From assembly GCF_025397915.1 (NCBI RefSeq), contig NZ_JALIDZ010000006.1, forward strand, positions 1-64,000: DNA of 64,000 bases, read 5' to 3'. A model generated the notes under the pieces. That model made no database searches, was not told the DNA's origin, and saw nothing but the letters and a program-made list of their open reading frames with translations. The DNA comes from Microbaculum marinisediminis (GTDB taxonomy: Bacteria; Pseudomonadota; Alphaproteobacteria; Rhizobiales; Tepidamorphaceae). How positions within the stretch are numbered: the stretch's first letter is position 1; every line of letters starts with the position of its first letter. This document shows, in pieces, positions 25,577 to 33,637 of this stretch. A program made the position numbers and the translations under genes.

Positions 25577-26281
25577 ATGGAAAGCCGGCCCATCCTGGAG
25601 GCAATCGATATCTCCGTCCGGTTCGGTGGCGTCGTGGCCGTAGACGGGGTCAGTCTGACCATCGCGCCCGGCCAGATCTACTGCATCGTGGGGCCCAATG
25701 GTGCGGGCAAGAGCACCTTCTTCAATGTGCTGACGGGAACGGTGAGGCCGTCGACCGGCCGCATCCTGATCGACGGCCGGGAGTTCGCCGGTCGGCCGGT
25801 GCACGCCTTCGCGCGGAGCGGCGTCGCCCGCAAGTTCCAGGCGCCGAGCGTGTTTCCGACCCTCACCGTCGGCGACAATCTGCGCGTGGCCCAGCGCGAC
25901 CGGCAGGACGAACGCGCCATCGCCGAAATCCTGACCTTGCTGGGAATGGCCGAGCTGGCCGGTATCGAGGCCAGCACGCTGGGACACGGGCAGCGGCAAT
26001 GGCTGGAAATCGGCATGGCGCTCGCAACCAAGCCGCGCCTGCTGCTGCTCGACGAGCCGACGGCGGGAATGGGGCCCGACGAAACGCAACGCACGGTGTC
26101 GCTGATACGCCGGATTTCGGAATCGGCCGCCGTGATCGTGATCGAGCATGACATGGAGTTCGTGCGATCGCTGGCCGTGCACACGATGGTGCTGCACCAG
26201 GGCAGGCTGATCTCCCAGGGCTCGTTCGAGGACGTGGCGGAAGACGAGTTTGTCCGCGACGTCTATCTGGGGCGCAGATAG
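25577..26281 (+). CDS. livG: Branched-chain amino acid-type ABC transporter ATP-binding protein (LivG)
   Basis: A 234-residue ATPase with Walker A GPNGAGKST, the LivG-specific RSGVARKFQAPSVFPTLTVGDNL region, signature LGHGQRQWLEIGMAL (LSGGQ replaced by LGHGQ, as is usual in LivG) and Walker B RLLLLDEPTAGM. The switch His is in VIVIEHDMEFVRSL. The ATG at 25577 lies just after the livM stop, and the livF ATG directly follows its own stop. Confidence 0.92.
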   Translation: MESRPILEAIDISVRFGGVVAVDGVSLTIAPGQIYCIVGPNGAGKSTFFNVLTGTVRPSTGRILIDGREFAGRPVHAFARSGVARKFQAPSVFPTLTVGDNLRVAQRDRQDERAIAEILTLLGMAELAGIEASTLGHGQRQWLEIGMALATKPRLLLLDEPTAGMGPDETQRTVSLIRRISESAAVIVIEHDMEFVRSLAVHTMVLHQGRLISQGSFEDVAEDEFVRDVYLGRR

Positions 26282-26980
26282 ATGCTGAACGTTACCGACC
26301 TTACGGCGAGCTATGGTCCGGTTCCGGTCATCCGGGGCGTAACGTTCTCGATCGCGAAAGGCGAGGTCGTGGCCCTGATCGGTCGCAACGGCGTCGGCAA
26401 GACGACCTTGCTGCGTTCGCTGATGGCCATGTTGCCGGTGCGGCGAGGGCAAATCGAACTCGACGGCGAGGCCGTCGACACGCTCCGCACGCATCAGATC
26501 GCGCGACGCGGAATGATGCTCGTGCCGCAGGGGCGCGGGATCCTCTCGAGACTGACGGTGGGCGAGAACATCGCCGCCGGGATGCGTGCGGCGGGAGACC
26601 GTCAGCCGTTGCCGCTGGCCGAGGCCCTGGCCCCGTTTCCGGCGTTGCGCGAGCGCATCAACAATCCCGGCGGGGCGCTGTCCGGGGGGCAGCAGCAACA
26701 GCTCGCGCTCGCCCGCGCCATGGTCAGCCGGCCCTCCATGCTGCTGCTCGACGAGCCGTCCGAGGGCGTTCAGCCGAACATTGTCCACGAGATTGGCGAG
26801 CTGATCGGCCGGCTGGCGAGAGAAACCGGCGTTTCGGTGCTGCTGGTGGAACAGAACATCGAGCTTGCGCTTCAGGCCGCCCATCGGTGCCTGGTCATGG
26901 AGAAGGGCCAGATCGTGCATCAGGGGCCGGTCGACGAACTCAGGGATGATGCGGTCCTGAAGAGGTATCTCGCGCTTTAG
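26282..26980 (+). CDS. livF: Branched-chain amino acid-type ABC transporter ATP-binding protein (LivF)
   Basis: A 232-residue second ATPase of the HAAT importer. Walker A is GRNGVGKTT, the signature LSGGQQQQLALARAM, Walker B SMLLLDEPSEGVQP (a LivF hallmark) and the H-loop is VEQNIELAL, with Gln-Asn at the usual His position as in other LivF proteins. It starts immediately after livG with no gap and ends 42 bp before the receptor gene. Confidence 0.92.
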   Translation: MLNVTDLTASYGPVPVIRGVTFSIAKGEVVALIGRNGVGKTTLLRSLMAMLPVRRGQIELDGEAVDTLRTHQIARRGMMLVPQGRGILSRLTVGENIAAGMRAAGDRQPLPLAEALAPFPALRERINNPGGALSGGQQQQLALARAMVSRPSMLLLDEPSEGVQPNIVHEIGELIGRLARETGVSVLLVEQNIELALQAAHRCLVMEKGQIVHQGPVDELRDDAVLKRYLAL

Positions 26981-27022
26981 AAGACGGGAGCCAAAGAAAG
27001 CCTGCTACAGAAGGAGAGAACC

Positions 27023-28198
27023 ATGTCGCGATTGCCTATTTCGAGAAGAAACGCGCTCAAGGGTATCGGTGCAGCCGTTGCCCTCGGCACCCTTGCAAAG
27101 CCTGCCATCCTGCGTGCCTCCGATCAGGTCAAGATCGGCTTCATCGCGCCGCTGACCGGATCCGAAGCGATCCTCGGCGCCGTGCAGCTCCAGTGCTATC
27201 AGATCGCGCTCGACGAACTGAACAAGGCGGGCGGCATCGGCGGGCGGGAGATCGTCTCCATCGTCGAGGACGACGAGACCAACGCCAAGGCCACGATCGA
27301 CAAGACCCGCAAGCTAGTCGCGAAGGACAATGTCGATCTGGTGCTGGGCACGCTGGCGAGCTTCGAGCGGACGGCCGCGCTCAGCGTCACTTCGCGCGCC
27401 AAGAAGCTCTTCATCTACCCGACCTACTACGAGGGAGGCGACTGCTCGCCGCTGCTCGTCAACACCGGCCAGGTTCCCAGCCAGCAGATCGATCCGCTGG
27501 CGGAGTATCTGACCGACAATGTCGGCAAGTCCGTCTATGTCATCGGGCACGACTACAGCTGGCCGCGCGGCAGCACGGATCAGCTCAAGGCGGGTCTGGA
27601 GGCACGCGGCGGCAAGCTGGTCGGCGCCGAGTTCGTGCCCTTCGGCATGAGCGATTTCGGGCCGTCCTTCGCCAAGATCAAGGAAGCCGATCCGGACATC
27701 GTCAGCTTCATGCTGGTGGCCGATGACGCCATCACAGCGGTCAAGCAGTACCGCAGCTTCGACATGAAGCAGCCGCTTGTCTTCCATGCATGGGACGACG
27801 TCATGCTGGGCGCGGTCAGCCCGGCCGAGCAGGCCGGCATCATCGCCTCGCAGGGCTATTTCCAGCAGGTCGACACGCCGGCCAACAACGCGTTCGTCAA
27901 GACCTTCGCCGACAAGTTCGGCGCCGACAAGCCGATCAACTATATCGGCATTTCCTGCTACCAGACGCCCATGCTGTATGCCGAGGCGGTCAAGAAGGCG
28001 GGCAGCCTCGATCCGGAGAAGGTGGTCGCGGCCATCAGCCAGGTCGAGGTCGACGGTCCGATCGGGATGATGCGCGTCGAGGCCGACACGAACCACGTCG
28101 TCATGGGCAACTATGTTGCCCAGGTGACCGACAACGCGCAGTTCGAGATCAAGAAGCATACCGCTCCGACGCCGCCGCAGGCCGGCTGCACGCTCTGA
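27023..28198 (+). CDS. Branched-chain amino acid/amide-type ABC transporter substrate-binding protein
   Basis: A 391-residue type I receptor. The N terminus has a twin-arginine-like signal (ISRRNALKGIGAAVALGTLAKPAILRA), so it may be exported folded by Tat. Mature landmarks are KIGFIAPLTGSEAILGAVQLQCYQIALDELNKAGGIGGREI and VEDDETNAKATIDKTRKLVAKDNVD. The family of amide- and urea-type receptors (FmdD/UrtA-like) shares the YPTYYEGGDCSP and HDYSWPRG segments, which supports an amide-like ligand. The ATG follows AGAAGGAGAGAACC, a very strong ribosome site, as expected for a protein needed in excess. Confidence 0.88.
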   Translation: MSRLPISRRNALKGIGAAVALGTLAKPAILRASDQVKIGFIAPLTGSEAILGAVQLQCYQIALDELNKAGGIGGREIVSIVEDDETNAKATIDKTRKLVAKDNVDLVLGTLASFERTAALSVTSRAKKLFIYPTYYEGGDCSPLLVNTGQVPSQQIDPLAEYLTDNVGKSVYVIGHDYSWPRGSTDQLKAGLEARGGKLVGAEFVPFGMSDFGPSFAKIKEADPDIVSFMLVADDAITAVKQYRSFDMKQPLVFHAWDDVMLGAVSPAEQAGIIASQGYFQQVDTPANNAFVKTFADKFGADKPINYIGISCYQTPMLYAEAVKKAGSLDPEKVVAAISQVEVDGPIGMMRVEADTNHVVMGNYVAQVTDNAQFEIKKHTAPTPPQAGCTL

Positions 28199-28217
28199 AC
28201 GCAACCACCAAACAGCA

Positions 28218-28245
28218 ACGGCCCGGGCAATGCCCGGGCCGTTTT
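28218..28245 (+). terminator. Terminator after the LivHMGFK-type operon
   Basis: ACGGCCCGGGC and GCCCGGGCCGT pair around an AAT loop and are followed by TTTTGCGTT. It lies 19 bp after the receptor stop and 37 bp before the end of the convergent isochorismatase gene, and may act in both directions. Confidence 0.85.
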
Positions 28246-28282
28246 GCGTTCTGGTCGCCGCGGCCGGGCCGCGCGGGCACCG

Positions 28283-28924
28283 TCAGGCCGGCAGCGCCTT
28301 CAGCACGTCGTCGGACGTCGCGACCCAGCCGAATTTCATGGCGAAGTTCTTCAGCGTGGCGGCCTGGAGGTCCGGCGCGAAGGAGGACACGCCATCTGCC
28401 ACCATGGTGGTCCGGTAGCCGTGGTGAAAGGCTTCCCTGCCGGTTTCCTCGACGCAGATCTGGGTCACGGTGCCCGTCAGGACGAGGGAGCGCACACCCA
28501 GAGCGCGTAGCGTGGCGTCCAGCTGCGTGGCGTGGAACGACCCGTAGCCGTACTTGTCGATGACCGGCTCGTCGCCGACGGGCGCCAGTTCGGCGATGAT
28601 GTCGGTGCACTCGAGCTCACCGCTCGCATCCTCGTAGCGACGGCTGATCCCGCGCCAGCAGCACCGCGTCTCGTCGGTGCATTGCGGCGACCACAGCCAC
28701 AGCAGGTCCTCCTCCTGCCGCGCGAGGAAGCGCGTGTATATCACCGGCGCGCCAATCGCGCGGAACCGGGTCGCCAGGCGCGCGATGTTCGCGACCGTCT
28801 TGCGGGCATCGGGAACCTCGAGCGGCGCGCCGACGCGCACGAAATCGTTCTGCATGTCGACGATAAGCAGGGCCGGGTTTTCCAGTCGCTCGGCAACGGG
28901 AACATCTTCTGCGATACGGCTCAT
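28283..28924 (-). CDS. Isochorismatase-like cysteine hydrolase
   Basis: A 213-residue hydrolase with the Asp-Lys-Cys triad of the family: Asp in LLIVDMQNDF, Lys in VIDKYGYGSF, and Cys in LTGTVTQICVEETGREAFHHGY, preceded by the cis-peptide region. Members of this family hydrolyse amides such as N-carbamoylsarcosine, nicotinamide, biuret and ureidoacrylate. Together with the amidase it strengthens the idea of an amide-containing substrate. The ATG at 28924 is chosen; the upstream frame to 28990 is Arg/Lys-rich and would run across the promoter. It has its own TetR-type operator at 28985-29000. Confidence 0.88.
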   Translation of the reverse strand: MSRIAEDVPVAERLENPALLIVDMQNDFVRVGAPLEVPDARKTVANIARLATRFRAIGAPVIYTRFLARQEEDLLWLWSPQCTDETRCCWRGISRRYEDASGELECTDIIAELAPVGDEPVIDKYGYGSFHATQLDATLRALGVRSLVLTGTVTQICVEETGREAFHHGYRTTMVADGVSSFAPDLQAATLKNFAMKFGWVATSDDVLKALPA

Positions 28925-28984
28925 GAATTTCTTCTTCGATCGGCTATGGGTACGCAGGCGTACCTTCACCGGCGCCCGCCGATC

Positions 28985-29000
28985 TGTCAACCAGTTGGTT
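28985..29000 (-). promoter_or_regulatory. TetR-type operator overlapping the isochorismatase gene promoter
   Basis: On the minus strand AACCAACTGGTTGACA matches the left half of the island palindrome perfectly. Its right half contains TTGACA (28985-28990) as a probable -35 box, followed about 17 bp later by a weak GAAGGT-type -10. This is the fifth and last copy. Confidence 0.65.
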
Positions 29001-29123
29001 ACTTATGGGCGGGTCTGTCGCCGGACGACGATCCCAGACCCGCCGAAGCCGAACACGCACGGTGGCCGGCCGCATCCTGGGCCGTACGCGTATCCATCAA
29101 TCCGCTGCGTGTACTCGACTAGA

Positions 29124-29136
29124 TATAACGTTAAAC
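29124..29136 (+). promoter_or_regulatory. LacI-type operator over a possible -10 box, upstream of the first amidohydrolase
   Basis: TATAACGTTAAAC contains the palindromic core TAACGTTA (29126-29133) with the central CpG typical of LacI-family operators. It overlaps a -10-like TATAAC (29124-29129). Related sites are at 32562 and 35980. Confidence 0.55.
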
Positions 29137-29238
29137 TTATCGCATAATTAGGCTGCAAGGCACCGAGATTGGCCGTTAATTGCCTTGGGGGCCGATCGGG
29201 TGACATCCACCGCCGCCGCGTCAACGGAGAGCATGGGA

Positions 29239-30126
29239 ATGATTGTCGACGTCCACACCCACACGCCGCAATACCGGAACGCAGTCCCGGAAGACCGGCG
29301 CACGATCAACACCTCCTGGCGGCCTGATGCCGCGCGTCCGTCGAACTACTCCTGGGCGGAGTATCGCCAGTCGCAGTCGGTGGTGGACAAGTCCATCGTC
29401 TTCGGAATCGCCTGGGAGCCCGGCGAACGGGTCGGCGGCACCAATGGCCCGCGCGACCATGGCGACGTGGCGGAGAAGGCCAACGACTTCACGGCGACGT
29501 TCGTCCATGCCTATCCGGACGAACTTATTGGCTTCATGTGCGTCCACCCATACGACGTCGACGCGCTCGACGAGATGGAGCGCAGCCGCGTCGATCTCGG
29601 CCTGCGCGGCGTGAAGCTGGGCGCCAACTACCAGGCCTACGACCCGCTCGACCGCCGCGCATTGGCGGTCTACCAGTATGCCGAGCGCCACGGGCTGCCG
29701 ATCCTCTTCCACACCGGCACGTCGGCGGTGAAATCGGCGCCGATACCGGCCGCCCATCCTTTGACCGTCGACGAAATCGCCAGCCGCTATCCGGATCTGA
29801 AGATCATCATGGCCCACATGGGCCATCCCTGGACGGTGGATGCGACGGTGGTGGTGCGCAAGCACGCCAATGTCTACACCGACATTTCCGGCCTGTTCTA
29901 TCGTCCGTACACCCACTACGAAGCCCTGATAAAGGCCACCGAGTGGAGCATCCTCGACAAGGTATTGTTTGGGTCCGATTTCCCCGTGACCACACCGACG
30001 GAGACGATGGCCGGCTTGCGCGCCGTCAACGACATCGTGGACGGCACGCGCATGCCGCGCGTGCCGCTCGACAAGATCGAGGAAATCATCCATCGCGACA
30101 GTCTGGCCCTGTTGGGGCTGGACTGA
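29239..30126 (+). CDS. Amidohydrolase-family protein (metal-dependent TIM-barrel hydrolase), copy 1
   Basis: A 295-residue protein of the Amidohydro_2 family, which includes lactonases and decarboxylases such as ACMSD. The N-terminal metal motif HxH is intact (MIVDVHTHTP). It is followed by FMCVHPYDVDALDEMER, LGLRGVKLGANYQAYDP, LPILFHTGTS, IIMAHMGHPWTVDATVV and the C-terminal metal Asp in VLFGSDFPVTTP. The ATG at 29239 has GGAGAG at good spacing; ATG 29233 and GTG or ATG codons upstream are less well placed. It is a paralogue of the gene at 36144. It stands behind a LacI-type site and ends at a bidirectional terminator. It may open a lactone ring. Confidence 0.82.
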   Translation: MIVDVHTHTPQYRNAVPEDRRTINTSWRPDAARPSNYSWAEYRQSQSVVDKSIVFGIAWEPGERVGGTNGPRDHGDVAEKANDFTATFVHAYPDELIGFMCVHPYDVDALDEMERSRVDLGLRGVKLGANYQAYDPLDRRALAVYQYAERHGLPILFHTGTSAVKSAPIPAAHPLTVDEIASRYPDLKIIMAHMGHPWTVDATVVVRKHANVYTDISGLFYRPYTHYEALIKATEWSILDKVLFGSDFPVTTPTETMAGLRAVNDIVDGTRMPRVPLDKIEEIIHRDSLALLGLD

Positions 30127-30152
30127 TCGCGGCGGACGCGATCTGGAACGAA

Positions 30153-30184
30153 AAAAGGGCTCCAGACGAGTGGAGCCCTTTTCT
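30153..30184. terminator. Bidirectional Rho-independent terminator
   Basis: AAAAGGGCTCCA (30153-30164) pairs with TGGAGCCCTTTT (30171-30182), with A and T runs on both flanks. It lies between the convergent amidohydrolase and FAH-family genes and can terminate both. Confidence 0.92.
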
Positions 30185-30210
30185 GTTTGGAGTTTTGGAG
30201 TTGCCCGTTT

Positions 30211-31056
30211 CTACGCATCGGCGACGAAACGCTGTTTCTGTGTTCCAAGCCCCTCGATGCCGAGTTCCACCACGTCACCGTCTTTCAGATAGCGCGGCGG
30301 CTTGAGGCCCATGCCGACGCCTGGAGGCGTTCCGGTCGAAATGATGTCGCCGGGCTGCAGCGACATGAACTGAGACAGATAGGAGATCACGAAGGCGACG
30401 CCGTAGACCATGGTGCTGGACGAGCCGTCCTGCATCTTTTCGCCGTTGACGTTGAGCCACATCGCGAGGTTTTGCGGGTCGGCGATCTCGTCGGGAGTCA
30501 CGAGCCAGGGCCCGATGGGGCCGAACGTGTCGCAGGACTTGCCCTTGGTCCATTGGCCGGCGCGCTCGGCCTGGAAGGCGCGTTCCGACACGTCATGGAC
30601 GAGGCAGTAGCCGGCAACGTGATCGAGGGCCTCCGCCTCGCTCACGTACTTCGCCGTCCTGCCGATCACGACGCCGAGCTCGACTTCCCAGTCGGTCTTT
30701 TCCGACCCGCGCGGGATCCGGACGTCGTCGTTCGGCCCACAGATCGCGGACGTCGCTTTCATGAAGATCACCGGCTCGGGAGGGACGGTCGCGCCGGTCT
30801 CGGCCGCGTGATCCGAATAGTTCAGGCCGATGCAGATGAACTTGCCGGTTCCCGCGACACAGGGGCCGACGCGCGGACTGTCAGAAACGAGCGGCAATGC
30901 GGCGGGATCGAGCGCGGCGATCCGCGACAGGCTTTCCGGCAGGAGTGCCGCACCGGCCAGATCGGAAACGTGCGCGGAGAGATCGCGAATATTGCCGTCA
31001 CTGTCGAGCAGCCCGGGCTTTTCAGCCCCTTGGTCACCATATCGAAGTAGCTTCAT
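30211..31056 (-). CDS. Fumarylacetoacetate hydrolase (FAH)-family protein
   Basis: A 281-residue protein with the small N-terminal lid domain (MKLLRYGDQGAEKPGLLD) and the FAH catalytic barrel. It has CIGLNYSDHAAETG, PVIFMKATSAICGPND, the metal ligands in DWEVELGVVIGR (Asp and two Glu), VHDVSERAFQ and the C-terminal STGTPPGVGMGLKPPRYL. This is the pattern of the ureidoglycolate lyase/2,4-diketo-3-deoxy-L-fuconate hydrolase group, enzymes that cut diketo acids from sugar-acid breakdown. The ATG at 31056 has GAGGAAC upstream. It follows the aminotransferase gene by 86 bp on the same strand. Confidence 0.85.
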   Translation of the reverse strand: MKLLRYGDQGAEKPGLLDSDGNIRDLSAHVSDLAGAALLPESLSRIAALDPAALPLVSDSPRVGPCVAGTGKFICIGLNYSDHAAETGATVPPEPVIFMKATSAICGPNDDVRIPRGSEKTDWEVELGVVIGRTAKYVSEAEALDHVAGYCLVHDVSERAFQAERAGQWTKGKSCDTFGPIGPWLVTPDEIADPQNLAMWLNVNGEKMQDGSSSTMVYGVAFVISYLSQFMSLQPGDIISTGTPPGVGMGLKPPRYLKDGDVVELGIEGLGTQKQRFVADA

Positions 31057-31142
31057 GGCCTTTTGTTCCTCAAGGATCTTATGGGTGCGCGCTACGGTCT
31101 GTAGCATGCCTGGGGGCAGGCATGCTCCATTCCGTTCGCCAA

Positions 31143-32462
31143 TCAGGTGAGAGTGGAGACCACCTTTTCGGCCAGCTCGATGGTGCGGTCGATATCCGCA
31201 TCCGTGTGGGCCAGGGAGATGCTTCCCTGCTTGGTGATCACCGGGAACTGGAACACGCCTTCCTCGATCAGCGCGCGGCGGAAGGCGATGTCGCGCTGGG
31301 CATCGTGGTTGAGCGCGATGTCGCGCCAGTTCACCGGCGCATGGTCCATGAAGTAGACGGCGAACGCCGAGCCCTGCCGCACGATGCTCGTTGCGTAATT
31401 GCGGGTCTCGAATACCTGCTTGAGCCCCGTCTCGAGCCGCGCGCCAAGACGCTCCAGCTCGCCGTAGACTTCCGTTTCGCGGGTCTTCAGGCGGGTCAGA
31501 CACGCCTTGGCTGCCGCCACATTCACCGGATGGCCGTTATAGGTGCCGGCCACGGCCACACGCTTCTCCGGCGACGGATCGCTGCACAGCTTCATGATCT
31601 CGCGCTTGCCGCCGATGACGCCCATCGGATAGCCGTTTGCGACCGCCTTGCCGAAGGTGCACAGGTCGGGGGTCACGCCGCACAACGACTGATAGCCGCC
31701 AAGCGCGTGGCGGAATCCGGTCTTCACCTCGTCGAAGATCAGCACGGTGCCGTATTTGTCGCAGAGGGCCCGCAGCCCTTCCAGATAGCCGGGGAGGGGC
31801 TTTACGATGCCGATATTCTGCAGGATGGGCTCGAGGATGATCGCCGCGACGTCGCCCTTGGCGAGCGCGCGCTCCGCGGCTTCGAGATCGTTGTACTCGA
31901 TCGCGCGGACGACCTCGTCGATGACCTTCGGCACACCGGCCGTGGTGACGCTGAGTGGATATTCCTCGCCCGGCTTGTGCGGCTCGACGAAGGATGCCGG
32001 GTCCATCAGGTTGTAGCTGACATAGTCGAAGCAGCCGTTGTAGCCGCCCTGCATCACCACCACGACATCGCGGCCGGTGTGGGCGCGGGCGAGACGCAGC
32101 GCATAGCCCACTGCTTCCGAGCCGGTGCTGGTGAGCTGCAGCTGCTCGATGCCTGGAACGCTTTCCACGAGCAGTTCGGAGATCTCGGCTTCCCAGGGCA
32201 TCGTTCCCGCACCGATGAGGGACGCGCCGGAACGGATGGCCTCGATGACCGCCTCGTCGACCTCCGGGTCGCCGTGCCCGAACAGGTAGGGGGCGAAGCC
32301 GGCGTGGTAGTCGATGTATTCCTTGCCGTCGACGTCGTAGAGATACGCGCCCTTGGCACGCACGAAGAGCTTGGATGGATTGATGGCGCGATTGAGAGAC
32401 ATCGTGCCGCCCGCAATGTACTGGCTCTGCCTCTCAACGGTATTTCGCAGATCTTCTGCCAT
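31143..32462 (-). CDS. Class III aminotransferase (glutamate-1-semialdehyde 2,1-aminomutase-like)
   Basis: A 439-residue PLP enzyme. The N-terminal YIAGGTMSLNRAINPSKLFVRAKGAYLYDVDGKEYIDY region and the STGSEAVGYALRLARAHTGRDVVV phosphate site are typical. LIFDEVKTGFRHALGG precedes the PLP lysine in LCTFGKAVANGYPMGVIGG. No heme genes are nearby, and similar paralogues act as catabolic transaminases or aminomutases, so a role in heme synthesis is unlikely. It is first in an operon with the FAH-family gene and sits about 100 bp downstream of the LacI-type operator at 32562. Confidence 0.85.
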   Translation of the reverse strand: MAEDLRNTVERQSQYIAGGTMSLNRAINPSKLFVRAKGAYLYDVDGKEYIDYHAGFAPYLFGHGDPEVDEAVIEAIRSGASLIGAGTMPWEAEISELLVESVPGIEQLQLTSTGSEAVGYALRLARAHTGRDVVVVMQGGYNGCFDYVSYNLMDPASFVEPHKPGEEYPLSVTTAGVPKVIDEVVRAIEYNDLEAAERALAKGDVAAIILEPILQNIGIVKPLPGYLEGLRALCDKYGTVLIFDEVKTGFRHALGGYQSLCGVTPDLCTFGKAVANGYPMGVIGGKREIMKLCSDPSPEKRVAVAGTYNGHPVNVAAAKACLTRLKTRETEVYGELERLGARLETGLKQVFETRNYATSIVRQGSAFAVYFMDHAPVNWRDIALNHDAQRDIAFRRALIEEGVFQFPVITKQGSISLAHTDADIDRTIELAEKVVSTLT

Positions 32463-32561
32463 ATCCTCGTCTTTCGATTTGTGCGTTGAAACATTTCCCC
32501 AGCCTCCGCCTGGCGGCGGGGCGTATCTCCTCGGTCGGCGATACGGAGCGAAAATGACAAA

Positions 32562-32577
32562 GATTTAACGTTAAGTC
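32562..32577 (-). promoter_or_regulatory. LacI-type operator upstream of the aminotransferase gene
   Basis: GATTTAACGTTAAGTC is palindromic at 14 of 16 positions around a perfect TTAACGTTAA (32565-32574). On the minus strand it overlaps TTGACT (-35-like, 32574-32579). It is the best copy of the second operator family in the window. Confidence 0.7.
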
Positions 32578-32609
32578 AACGCGATGTGTGGTGGAAATGG
32601 GCGGTTTTG

Positions 32610-33539
32610 TCACGCCACAGGCGTCAAAAGTGATTTTCCCGAAAAATGCGCGTCGAGATTGGTCACGACCAGCGCCCCCATCGCATCCCGGGTCTCCCGG
32701 GTCGCCGAGCCCTGATGCGGCGACAGGATGACATTCTCCATCCTCCGAAGGGCCTCGGGGACGTGCGGCTCGTCCGCGAACACGTCCAGGGCAGCGCCAC
32801 CCAGGCCGCCGTTTGCCAGCAGGTCGATGAGGGCGTCCTGGTCGGCGACCGAACCGCGCGCGACGTTGACGAACATGCCGTCAGGCCCGAGCGCCTCGAG
32901 CACCGCGCGACTGATCAGTTTCTCCGTGCCTGCCCCGCCCGGCGTGAGGGCGACGAGCCAGTCCACGTCGCGCGCCATGTCCACGAGGTCCGGATAGAAA
33001 ACGTAGGGCTGGCGCGGCTGGTGCGAGCGCCCGTGGTAGACGACACGCATCTTCATGGCCTGCGCGCGTGTTGCGATCTCCCTGCCGATGCGGCCGAGAC
33101 CGACGATACCGAGCGTAGTGCCGCCCAGTTCTCGAAAGATCGGCAGATTGCCCAGGGGCCAACGGTTTTCGCGAACATATCGGTCTGCCTGAGGCAAACG
33201 GCGCGCCAGCGACAGCATCAGACCGATGGTCAGTTCGGCGACCGCGTCGTTCAGGACGTCGGGCGTGTTGGTCACCCTGATGTTTCGCGCCTTCGCGGCC
33301 TGAACGTCGATGGAATCGTAGCCGACACCAAAATTGGCGATGATCTCCAGGGCCGGCAGCCGGTCCATGAGCGGCTTGGGGACACCGACACCCGCGATCG
33401 CGCGGATGCTGGTGCCAACCCGGTCGAACAGGCGTTCCGGGTCATCGGCGGTATGAAGCTTGTGGACGACGAACCGGTCCGCGAGCGCCGTTTCCGCGCT
33501 TTCCGGCATGGCGAAGGTCTGGAGGAGGTGGATGCTCAT
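32610..33539 (-). CDS. D-isomer-specific 2-hydroxyacid dehydrogenase (hydroxypyruvate/glyoxylate reductase-like)
   Basis: A 309-residue NAD(P)-dependent enzyme. The dinucleotide-binding loop is TTLGIVGLGRIGREIATRAQAM, the substrate Arg lies in FVNVARGSVADQDAL, and the acid/base pair is near ALDVFADEPHVP and LSPHQGSAT (Glu-His). The remnants NFGVGYDSIDVQAAKARNIRVTNTPDVLNDAVAELTIGL are family-typical. It is preceded on the same strand by the enolase-superfamily gene, with 85 bp and a 14-bp tandem repeat between. It probably reduces or oxidises a 2-keto/2-hydroxy acid of the pathway. Confidence 0.88.
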   Translation of the reverse strand: MSIHLLQTFAMPESAETALADRFVVHKLHTADDPERLFDRVGTSIRAIAGVGVPKPLMDRLPALEIIANFGVGYDSIDVQAAKARNIRVTNTPDVLNDAVAELTIGLMLSLARRLPQADRYVRENRWPLGNLPIFRELGGTTLGIVGLGRIGREIATRAQAMKMRVVYHGRSHQPRQPYVFYPDLVDMARDVDWLVALTPGGAGTEKLISRAVLEALGPDGMFVNVARGSVADQDALIDLLANGGLGGAALDVFADEPHVPEALRRMENVILSPHQGSATRETRDAMGALVVTNLDAHFSGKSLLTPVA

Positions 33540-33581
33540 ATCGTGCTTGTATTGGTCTGCTGGTGGGTCGGGTGGGGCGGC

Positions 33582-33637
33582 GTCATGGCCCCGGGGTCAT
33601 GGACCCGGTGTTATGGCGCCGGCGTCATGGCCAGAAC
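33582..33637. repeat. Four imperfect 14-bp tandem repeats between two genes
   Basis: Units GTCATGGCCCCGGG, GTCATGGACCCGGT, GTTATGGCGCCGGC and GTCATGGCCAGAAC lie end to end. The last unit contains the stop codon of the enolase-superfamily gene; the others fill the spacer before the dehydrogenase start. They look like a slippage-generated expansion. Confidence 0.8.

Noticed and set aside
28925-28990. Upstream start for the isochorismatase-like protein at 28990
   Set aside because: It would place the start codon inside the -35/operator element and adds a basic tail foreign to the family.
31143-32462. Assignment of the class III aminotransferase as hemL
   Set aside because: The sequence is GSA-like, but the gene sits in a catabolic operon with an FAH-family hydrolase and a LacI-type operator.
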